Assembly (NCBI GenBank): GCA_949752735.1 | Contig: OX457039.1 | Span: 50,839,806 to 50,903,805, forward strand | Reading direction: 5' to 3' | Source of the DNA: Lumbricus terrestris | Taxonomy: Eukaryota > Annelida > Clitellata > Crassiclitellata > Lumbricidae | DNA length: 64,000 bases | Notes under the pieces: generated by a model | What the model was told of the DNA's origin: nothing | Seen by the model: only the letters and a program-made list of their open reading frames with translations | Databases searched by the model: none | In this document: one piece after another, positions 12,499-24,241 of the stretch | Layout of the letters: each line of letters starts with the position of its first letter | Position numbering within the stretch: position 1 is the stretch's first letter | Program-made: the position numbers and the translations under genes

Positions 12499-15400
12499 TA
12501 ATAATAATTTTTAGTGGTAGCAGCATTAGCAATAGTAATAGTGGCAGCAGCAGTAGCAGTAGCAGTAGCAGCAACAGCAGTAGCAGTAGCAATAGCAGCA
12601 GTCGCGGCATAGGCATTGTATACTATCGCAGCGCTAGCAAACCGGATCGCTGCAGACTCGCTTATTCACGTCATTACACTTCAACAACATTGTTGTGTTA
12701 CGAGTCGTCTTGTAGAAATCAATCACTTGTCAACCGCTGGCTGATAGTGGAAGCCATACGATAGACTCTGCTCCAGTCTGACGGTGCACAGGGCGAAACT
12801 TCTAGAGCCATATGGTCTCATTCTGGTTGCTAGAATATGAAAGTCGGCGTCTGATGAAGAACAGAAATTGTTTATAGGCCTATTGGTGTACATAATCCGC
12901 TACGATGGTTCATAGGGGCGAATGCTAAAGGCAGTAACTGCATAATATGTGTAGGCCTAATGTCAGCTTGTACCTTAACGGTGGCTAACAGGAAGCCAAT
13001 AGAGTTCACCAAATAGGATTTCACTGATGTAGCGCACAGGTTTTTAGTCGTCCAATTCATTCATTCATTCATTCATTCATTCAAGAATTTTTACAGCGCC
13101 TCTTCAGAGAGCTATCAGAGGTGCTCCTAACTCCAGCACGGCCAAGAGTAACAGTTTGCAAGTGCTTATAGAATGTGTCAGAGAGTGACCTATAATAGGG
13201 AATAGGTGCAGCTGAAGATGGGGTCCATTCAACACTTAATGTAAAGTGCCTGGAGATGAGGTTGCCTGCATCATATAGGCTACACGTTGGACACGGCATA
13301 GATATGCCATAGGCCCATAGTGACTATTGAGCAGATCTCTGAACGTGTTAACGTCTCTGGTTCGTATACGAATATTGAAGTCAACAGCAACACTGATTTG
13401 ACAGTTATTTATAGTTAGGTTCCCACAGTAGAAGCTATAGACCAGTAAAACGTCTCTCTGAGAGCAGAAAATAGCGACAATCGTGCCTGGTACCGCTACG
13501 GAAAAGCTCGCGCATACAGCACTATGGTTATCGGACTAGGTGGATGTGATTTAGTTAAAACCGTCTAAGACAAAAAAGCCCGGCAGCAATTCCTCTGAAG
13601 ATTCGCCTGTTGATATTGGAAGTTATATAGAGATGTGCAACATCGATACTTGTATAGCCATCAGGCATGCATCTGCGAAGTGTTGCATGTTTCCTGATTG
13701 TGACCGTGCTCTGTCATTAGCCGGATATCACTGCTAGATCATTCGACTATAGTAGAGACGATTGTGCCAATTTTTTTCCCAACAGATTGAGCATTCGGGA
13801 AGCCTATATAACTGTAATCTCGAGATTTCTACAGCGTCCAATAGCGATGTCGCGGGAACCAGCTTATTCACAGGCGCCTCTTCAAACCGGTACCGATTGG
13901 TAGAGGGTCAAATTTCAAAGGGTCAGGAAGGCAGACAGTCTGACGGCGAGGGTGGGTGGGTGGTGTTTAGATTTTAAACAGCGAGTGAGGTGAGGTGAAG
14001 AGGAGAGGAAGAATCGAAATAGGAATTGTGAAAAGCAGTGTTTTCAGCTTTGAGTGCATGCAAGACCTGTAAAGAGATAGGAAGAGGTTAGAAAGGGCTC
14101 TTCTATTCACATAGTGATTGTTGGTGGGAAAGGCTTTCACTGATGCTGTAATCGTTGTTGCAGTCAGTGCGGCTGACATGATAGTCATAGACTCATAGCC
14201 TACGGCTGAATAAGAGTCGTTTTCTGTTATATGTACTGCAATGGTTCAATGTCAAAGTCGGGTGAAGATATTAGTTGTTCGAGCATGTCTGCAGGATTTT
14301 ATTTCAAAAATGAAATACTGTTTCTTTATCCCATTTAATTTCCTCATCCGCCTAAATCTAATTTTCCACGCCTCTCCTTCCGTCTTCAGTTTCACCCTTC
14401 GCCCCATTCTCGTCTATATTATTATGAAATCCACGTACAGAGTATACGGTCCTTGGTGAAGTTCGAGGCCACATCCGGCCGTGTGTCACTGCTCATCTTC
14501 ATCTACAACAGGAAGCTCACCTGTGCTCCACATGTCTCCTTTTCTCATGATGTGTCTGCGGTCGTCTTCCTTTGTCTCGGCCAGGAAGTCAGCCAGACAG
14601 TCTGTCTTTCTGTCTGCCAGCCTGTCACTCTGGACTAATCAATCTGTCTGTCTGTCTGTCTGTCTGGGTTTTTCTGATGTCGTTCTGCCATGCCACAGTT
14701 GTACTAGCTACGGACACGTGCATCCTACAACTTCTCAATGGCGTTGCCTCTGGTGAAATATCTGCAGCAGTAGTTATAATAATTATGCACTTAATGACCG
14801 ACTGCTCTCTTAGTTCGTGATCTAGTTCAGCGGATGCATTTCAGTGCGCACTCAGCGGGTGACACTAATTTGTTCAGATGAATTAAGAACAAAAGAATGG
14901 AAAACTGACATTGTGTCGAAATCCAGTAATTGCGTCGCGGTTCAGTATAATGTCGAGGGCGTTGGATAAACCAGGACTTGACCAGATGACCGGAGATTAA
15001 TGTGCTTCTTAATCGTTATTGATTTGCCCATCAAATGACAGAGTCCCACCAAGAGTGGTCGCGGAATGGATGAATAGAAACTGTTAGACACATTCCAGAC
15101 TCATGACTCGTCGAGAGAATGTATATCATTCTGGTCCTTAACGGCCCACTCTCTTCCGTTTAAGGGTGTTGGTTCTAAATCCATTAAAACTTAATTGAGT
15201 TTTAAGACTTAGAAAGTCAGACACTACTTTCGAGTCGAACAGCAGCGCAGCAGATCTTAGGCATCGGCCTCGCTCCACGAAGAGAAGCATGCGAACTCGT
15301 TTATATACTGTACGAACTCGGAATATATAATCTGGGCTTATCATCACGTGTGTGAATAATGAATATATTTCGGAATTGGGATGCTTAAATATATTTACAC

Positions 15401-17067
15401 CTAATAAAGTTTCAAGCTGAGCTATTTGCCAATATCATTAGGCTATTCGTTTTAAAGTTCAAGAAAGTAAGATTTCTACGTTAATCTTACAACAACTTAA
15501 ATCTGCGACTCAGTAGGGCCTACAACTTGGCAATAATGATGAATTCAGACTGAAGTAGCAAATTTAGCAAGCCCTTCTCATCAGCGAAAACGAGTGCCAA
15601 AAACTTCAGATTTTGGTAACATAAGTGAAATACGATCAGATCTAATAGCATCTAATAACTAACTAACAAAGTGTGGGTTCTATTAAACGAGCGAATTTGA
15701 GCTCATCATCCTGAAGCAGCGCTTGCATGATGAAGCGATGAAAGGTTGCGGGACTGCGTGTTAGACCGCCACACACAGTTGAGGCCGTGAGGATGATTAT
15801 GATTGACAGCAGGGGGTCGTTGGATGATGATGAGTGTTGGTATCCCCCCTCTCATCAGATTCACTCCCCGGAGAGGTGTTGATGCTGAGGACTCCTCCGG
15901 TTGCCGATAGATTTACTTAATCGATGCGCTTTGCAATATTCATTCAGTTATTTACATAATTTTATACACATTCCTGTGTGCACACAAGCATACACCTAGG
16001 ATTCCACATACACATGCATACATATATACATGCATGCATACATAGCCTACATACATACATACATACATACATACATACATACATACATGCATGCATACAT
16101 ACAAACATACATACATACATACATACATACATACATACATACATACATACATACATACATACATACATACATACATACATACATACATACATACATACAT
16201 ACATACATACATACATACATGCTGCATGCATGCATATATACATACACATACAAGTATTTACATTGTGTAGTAAGTGATCCAATATAAATAATTGAGCCGT
16301 CAGTCTTCACGTACGTCATAAGAAGAGAAAAGACGTCTTCAGCTCTCATCCATGCAGCAATATATTCAGTTGGCTCATAGTTCTGAAGAACCAACGGCGT
16401 AAACCCTATCCTTCAACATCATAACGCCTCATTTACATGCGTATATATGCTGCGCATAAGACTATGCGTAGTCTACACGTAACTTTAGCCTACACCTCTT
16501 GTTTTGTGTGCTAACTTACATTGACTATCCTGTCTCAACCTTGATTTTCTGTCATCATTTAATTTCTCCAACCGGGGCGCGGTGATTTAGTGGTGGTTTC
16601 TGTGTCTTGAAGCCGGAGGGGACCAGGGTTTAATCCACCGGATGCCGCCGTGTAGGGACCTCGAGCAAGTCCTTAATTCACTCGCAATTGCTCGTGCGCT
16701 TCGGCGTGAAACTCCGATGCAGTGTCCACTCTTTAGTCGGGAGCGCCTCTGAGTAGCGAACTTGAAGGGGCGCTGTAGCAGAAGCGATAAATAAATAAAT
16801 AAGTAAATAAATAAGTAAATAAATAAATAAATAAATAAATAAGTAAGTAAATAAATAAATAAATAAGTAAATAAATAAGTAAATAAATAAGTAAATAAAT
16901 AAATAAATAAGTAAATAAATAAGTAAATAAATAAGTAAATAAGTAAATAAATAAGTAAATAAGTAAATAAGTAAATAAATAAATAAGTAAATAAATAAAT
17001 AAATAAATAAGTTAAGAAATAAGTAAATAAATAAATGAATAAATAAGTAAATAAATAAATAAATAAG

Positions 17068-17098
<31 letters not shown>

Positions 17099-20000
17099 GT
17101 AAATAAATAAATAAATAAATAAGTTAAGAAATAAGTAAATAAATAAATAAGTAAATAAATAAATAAGTAAATAAATAAATAAGTAAATAAATAAATAAAT
17201 AAATAAATAAGTAAGTAAATAAATAAGTAAATAAATAAATAAATAAATAAACTCTCTGAGTGTCTGGTGGTTTAGGAAGCGACCGCGCGCTGATTTCTCG
17301 TCTGGCCATCGCGAGATTGCTCGACGTTGGTCACGACTGGAGCCCGTATGTCTACGTGAATAGCCTCACCCGACTCAACTTCCAGTACCGCGCTGTCTGC
17401 AGCGAACACTACTATGGACCCGGATGTTCCGAAATGTGCACCCCACGTAACGATCAATTCGGTCACTACACATGCTCACCGAATGGGTCGAGAGTATGTG
17501 TACCGGGATGGAGCGGCGAATACTGTCAAACAGGTGAATACTGTCAAACATGTGAAAACTGTCAAATAGGTGAATACTGCCAAACAGGTGAATACTGCCA
17601 AACAGGTGAATACTGCCAAACAGGTGAATACTGTGAAAACATGTTTTTCATGAAGCGTCAATCTTTAAGAAGATGAGGTTGTTGTGAGCAGAATGCTTTT
17701 AAAGCTGAAACGGTTGTTCCACAAAATGCGGCATAGGCCTACAATAATGGTTTCAATTAAGAATACTTTATTCTATGTTCTATTGTTTTATCTATTAGCA
17801 AGGCCGTAGCCAGGATTTTATTTCAGGGGGTGTTTCTTCAGTTTCCCGTTCAAAAAACACTGATTATTTTGTCATCCGACCGAAATCTTCAGAAAAATGT
17901 CACCAAATCATTCAATTTTTTCACATTTTTCTTTTGGGGCTGTGTTTTCATGGTTTTATTTCATGGCTTTTACATCATGTGCTGGTAAATGCATTCTATT
18001 ATTTTTTACTTTTCCATTTCGGGGAGTGTTCAAACACCCAAAACATCCCCCTCCTAGCTACGGCCTTGTCTATTAGGGCCCATGGCCTATAACTATTATT
18101 GCACGTGTCATAAAGGGTGAGGTATAATAGGCTATACTTTCTTTTCTGTGGCAAAATCGGGTAAAAATGTACAGCAGAAATCAAAGCTATTCATTGTGGA
18201 TGTTTCATTTGCAGTTCTTAATAGACAAATGTATCACTGCATAGACGAAGCACTGTACAGACAGGAGCACCGCTGTACAATAACGCGTGCTTTGGTTTTA
18301 TAGTGTCTTGAGCTTGCCCCATGCAGTATGCTATGTTCGCTCTATACTGCTTGTCCTCTTTCTTCACTTATTTCTTCACTGTTTTGCTCCATTGCTTTAT
18401 TACTTAGCGACATTAACTGGTACTCTCTTTTCTCATTTATCAGTATACATTTTTACAGCCTCTGTTTATCTTTTTCTCTGGCTTATTTCTCAGCAGTGGT
18501 CGTCGTTGCGGGTGATTATAAGCAGTGATTCCGTTAAGGTCTGAACGGAATCACTGATTATAAGTCAATCTTACGAGACCATGCAGTCTACATAAAAGCC
18601 TGCGTCTGGAACGCTCTAACAATTAGCCGGGTGTGAACAGACCATAGACAGAAGTGGACTAACCAGTAACCATGCACTCCCAAAGTGCAATGCTGTGTAA
18701 TTCAAGTCCCATGCAAGGTTACTCTGAGCAGTTCCGAGCAGTTCACGGAACAGTGTAGGCTAATTCAAACCTCTGCATTTCAAAATCCATTTTCACAGCC
18801 GCTTATGGCTGGACAAAATCAATGCATCCTACGATACAAGTGAACCAACACGCAAGCACATAGATAAACCTACAGGCATGGAAATGGAAATAAGGTTTAA
18901 AACGGTACAAGCTAGCATGCCCGAATGCATACACTTGCAGACAGCCATACCATCAAATAATTACAGACAGACGGATATGTGCACATTGCACAAAGAGAAC
19001 AGGCAGACAGAGACATGATCGGACGGGTGGGCATACGGATTACGGACAGGTGGGCAGACTGCCAAATTTTAGGAATTAAAGTTTGATTTTTTCCCCGAAA
19101 CTCTGAGCGCTTTGTGTTGAATGTTTCCCTTTAGCTATCTGCCTGGAAGGCTGCAATGTAACGAACGGCTACTGTGACAAGCCTTCCGAATGCAAGTAAG
19201 AACAACGATGGAAAATTAATCTAGAATTCTTTGCGCAGTTGATTAGATTCTTTTGTTTTTTGCATTTTTTAGTGTAATTATTGGGTATCCGGACGTTTCA
19301 TCCCAGGACGATTCATCCCCGGACGGTTCATCCCGGACGATTCATCCAGTGGACGTTTCATCCCAGGACGATTCATCCAGTGGACGGTTCATCCCCGGAC
19401 GATTCATCCAGTGGACGGTTCATCCCCGGACGATTCATCCAGTGGATGGTTCATCCCCGGACGGTTCATCCAGCGGACGGTTCATCCCCGGACGGTTCAT
19501 CCAATGGACGGTTTAATAATTTTATGTGCAGATATAAAAAGTCAAAAATACCTGGATTAAATATAATATAATAGACGAACACCTAAATACTTGGAATGAA
19601 ATAGATATGATTTAAGAACACATAATCCTATAAAACATACAACTAAGTATCATAAGAGAACACATAAGCTTATAAAAATGCAATGAAATAGATATAAAAA
19701 TCTAAAATACCTGGAATAAAATATATATGATTTAAGAACACATAATCTTTTTAAAAAATGGCCAATTGAACTTACAACACTAAGCCGTCGACACTTGAAC
19801 AGGTGATTAAAGAGCAATAGAATAGGTGACTCTTCATCTGGACGTTGTATTACCCTGCCGACATGTGCGGAGTTTGGTTTCCGTTCTTGGGGGGTTAAGC
19901 CCGGGAAAAGATACCATTTTCATGGTAAAAATGCTGAATCTGGACCTTCTTTGGGGGGGTCTTAGCCCCCTTAGCCCCTAATAGACTCCGCCCATGCCTG

Positions 20001-23000
20001 CCCGACTACAATTCATATTAGTCTCTTTTAACCACCAGTGGATGAACCGTCCGCTGGATGAAGCGGTCGGGGATGAACCGTCCGCTGGATGAATCGTCCG
20101 GGGATGAACCGTCCACTGGATGAACCGTCCGGGGATGAAACGTCCACTGGATGAACCGTCCGCTGGATGAACCGTCCGGGGATGAACCGTCCTGGGATGA
20201 AACGTCCACTGGATGAATCGTCCGGGATGAATCGTCCGGGGATGAAACGTCCGGGGATGAAACGTCCTAGAATCAGTTATTGGTGACAAGGGCCTTGCTG
20301 TATACTCGTTCACTGCTCAGTTTTTTAACTGCATATTTAAACGGTGCAAACTCAGGTAATGTTTTGGAATTATTTGCCCTAATTACGCTAAATTACTATT
20401 TTGTTAATGTATGTTTACACTAAACTGCATTATATTAACGCGTTTCAGTTATGCTTATCTAATTTTCTGCTTCTGGTTTTGGTAGCTTTTCTTCTGGACT
20501 TTTAGTACATACGGTTTTTTGAATTATCACCGACACTGTTTGATAGGCTACTCGATGGTTAGCGTGTGTTAAGAGAGATAAAGTCGTCCGTATGATAAGC
20601 GCATTAATCGACAGCGAGTAAAATTAGAGTTCCAGGCCCTTTCAGTGTTCTCAACCTTTGGATTTCGAGGCCTATTTAGTTCTGACCTTCACGACACCTC
20701 AAGACAGGCGTGTTGATATGGTTGTTGATAGTGCCTTCATTCATCTGCATGGACTTTTTCGACGAGCGACCACAGCTGAAGTGGTCTCCTGTCCTCCCTC
20801 TCTCTCTCGCTCTTCCTTCGAACACTTCTTTGGGAGTAACTTTCTGCGTGTGGCAATTCCCGATTGAACGCCGCTCGTAAAGCAGCCTCAATACACGATC
20901 CGCTCAAAGCGGCCTTAAGTGGAACCTATACTATTCGCTATCGCAATGATTACTGACTGAGCTCCAGCACCGTTTGGATAAGAAGACAGTCTGCGCTCCT
21001 AAGCGGTCTGCCACTTTTTATAAGCCACCGGCTTATATGCTTCGCAGCTACACCCATTGTTTTGACTATTAAAATATTGCCAATACTTGGGTCTCAGACC
21101 AACAGCAATTGCTCTCCTCAGTAGGTCGACCGACTGCTGCTATCGTGAAACGAAACAGCGTCCCTTTCTCTCACAATGATTTGTGGTTGGGTTGGTTTAT
21201 GGGTCGCTACCTTGTGAAGGCAAAGACATTACTTTGCAACCTGCTTTTGCAGACGTTGCGTGATTCTGCAATTTTAATATTTACATGCATTCGATTACTT
21301 CGCCAGGTTGACGCTCCAGGTCAACGATATAAGTGCAAGATAGTTTGAGTGCGTTCGCGAAGCAAGGAGTATATGTTACTTGCTGAGTCAGTCCCAATTG
21401 GGTTATCACTGATGTACATTGAGATCCAGCGGTATTGAGAGGATGCAGATTTAGAAGGCAGGAGTGTTGTGTAAGTGCATGCATGGCCTGGAATTGAACG
21501 GAATGACATTTCCCGAGTAGCCCTAATATACAGACAATCGACCAAGACCCCGCTGACCCCTTTCTCTCTACCTGACTTCCACCGATTGGCTTGAATTTCT
21601 GTTTTCTTCATTTATTCATTTCAATGTAACTGGCTGCGGTACATGGCAGCAAGAGCTCGATAAAACTGACATATATTTTAAATTTTTTTCGTTCATCATC
21701 ACTTCTTTTGAAGTTCTGTTGACCGTTGTTGTTGTTGACGCAGGTGTCGGTTGGGTTGGCAGGGACCGCTCTGCGACAAGTGCATACCCTACCCTGGATG
21801 TCACCACGGAGGGTGTAACGATAGGTGGCAGTGCAATTGTCACGATGGATGGGGAGGACTGTTTTGCAACCAAGGTTTACTTCGCCTTCTTTGCGTACAT
21901 ATGTGCTAGAACATTTGTATTGCGCCTCCTCTAAGATATAACTGCGTCAAAGTTTGGTGGATCATAGCCTACAAATTGTTTCATTCAACTTCCATGTTTT
22001 CTCTGAAGCCTCTCGTTTTAAAGATCAGTCGTTACTAACTGCATATTGTTATTTCTGTTCAAGTTATATATTTATGGCACAGAAACAGTCAAGTTATGCA
22101 AAGCCGCAGTTTTATCTTAGCTGACGAAGTATGTACATATACACGCACGCACGCATGCACAAGCACACTCAAACACACCCACCCACACACACACGAGACT
22201 CGGTTCTAACCGAGTAATCCACAAGCCACTTCTAGCTTCCTCCAGTTTTCGACTTTATACGCATGCAGCTACTTTCGTGCTCACCCTTATCTTAATCCGC
22301 TTAAATTAATCTCCTAAAGTCCACGGAAGTTCTGCTTCTTCTTGCTTGGGGCGCGGTGGTTTAGGGGTATGTTCGTTGCCTTGCCGCCGGAAAGCTGCAG
22401 GTTTGAACCCACCTCAAGCCGCCGCGTAGGGACCTTGGGCAAGTCCTTCACTCGCAGTTGATTAGCGCTTCGGCGTGATACTCCGACTCAGTGCCCGCGC
22501 TGTAGTCGGGAGCGCTTCTGAGTAGAACTATATTTTAGAGAGGCGCTATAACAAGTGCACATACATACATACATACATACATACATACATACATACATAC
22601 ATACATACATACATACATACATACATACATACATACATACATACATACATACATACATACATTCATACTGATTCAAGGTTCGACATTCGTTTCAATTGTA
22701 GATCTCAACTTCTGTACGAACAACGACCCTTGTCGAAACGGAGCGACATGCAAGAACACTGGCGAAGGAAGCTATACGTGCGACTGCCCCGCACGATACA
22801 CGGGCACGAATTGCGAAATCGAGATCTTTAACTGCCACCGAAATCACTGCCATTCTGGTGGTACATGCCGAGTACGTAGTATAGTCGTGTCCAGTCTCTG
22901 TTTTTGCCTAACTTAAATCGCCGTGTTACACGGTAGAAGACTTGGCCAACTATCGAATAGCCGTGGGTTTAAGTCTTCGGAGCAGACTCTGTGTGGTCAT

Positions 23001-24201
23001 TCTGGACAGGTTGTTCATGCACTCTGTCACCATGCAAATATAAGTTGTAACCGATGTAACCTGGAAAGTAAATGACCACATCTGCAGGACCCTGGGATTA
23101 ATACAGACCTCTGGGATTAGTACAGGACCCTGGGATTAATACAGACCTCTGGGATTAGTACAGGACCCTGGGATTAGTACAGAACTTTGAAATTAGTACA
23201 ATGCCTTGAGAATAGTGCAGCACCTTGAGATTGATGCAGGACCTTGGGATTAGTATTATAGGACCTTGAGATTACTGCATTTTCCGGCTCAAAAGCCAAA
23301 GAGACAATATATGAACTCACACTTTATGTTTTACAAGGAACATGCGAACGTTACTTATCGTGATTACTTTGTCTACTAATATGCAGGAAGTGCATTCTTC
23401 TATATGCTTGAAAAAACAGTCGTTTGACAGCTGCAATTTTCATATTAGTATTGGAGAATTTTCTGTGAGGCGCCACATAAATTTATTGAATTGCATTTTA
23501 TTGAATACGTCTTTTCATGAAAGCTAAGGATTTTAACGAATACTTAATTGATTAATTGTTAAGCAATTAATTCGAATTGTCAGGTGATTAATAGTAATGA
23601 CGATGATGATGATGTTGATGATGATGATGATGACGGCGACGACGGCGACGACGACGATGATGATGATGATGATGATGATGAAATAAATAAATAAATAATA
23701 ATAAGTTTAGCAATAGCAACTGACTCGTTGACACTTAGAAACGTTTTTCACGTTTTTTCGTAACAGATAACAAAATTAATAAAATTTAATCGATTAATTT
23801 TTGGAGATTACTCGATCGATTCTTTTAATCTGTGTACCAGCTACATGCATACCTTTAGTAATCGTTTTAACTATTATCTCAGACGGTTTTGTTGCTCTTT
23901 GTCAAGCAGCATGATGGAGGCCAGTACAGGTGCGACTGTCCTGAAGGGTACAGCGGTCGCACTTGCGAGTTCAGTGCGAAAAGTTGCAAAGACAATCCGT
24001 GCAAGCGTGGAGGCACATGTTCGTCCGACAATAGCGAACTGATCGGCTACAGATGCGAATGTCAAAAGGGATTTGCCGGATCGAACTGTGAATTTGAAAT
24101 GGACGAATGTCTTTCAATACCCTGTCTAAATGGTTTGTCCATCAATCAATCAGTCAATCAATCAATCAATCAGTCAGTCATCAATCAATCTATCAATCGA
24201 T

Positions 24202-24241
<40 letters not shown>

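Noticed and set aside
12140..12764. Open frames of poly-Val, poly-Ser/Gly, poly-Thr and poly-Tyr
   Set aside because: All come from the AGT/GGT trinucleotide repeat read in different frames and strands.
15952..16394. Open frames of MYVC and YIHT repeats
   Set aside because: Readings of the ACAT microsatellite, not genes.
19253..20313. Frames encoding [19 protein letters not shown] repeats on both strands
   Set aside because: By-product of the foldback minisatellite units.
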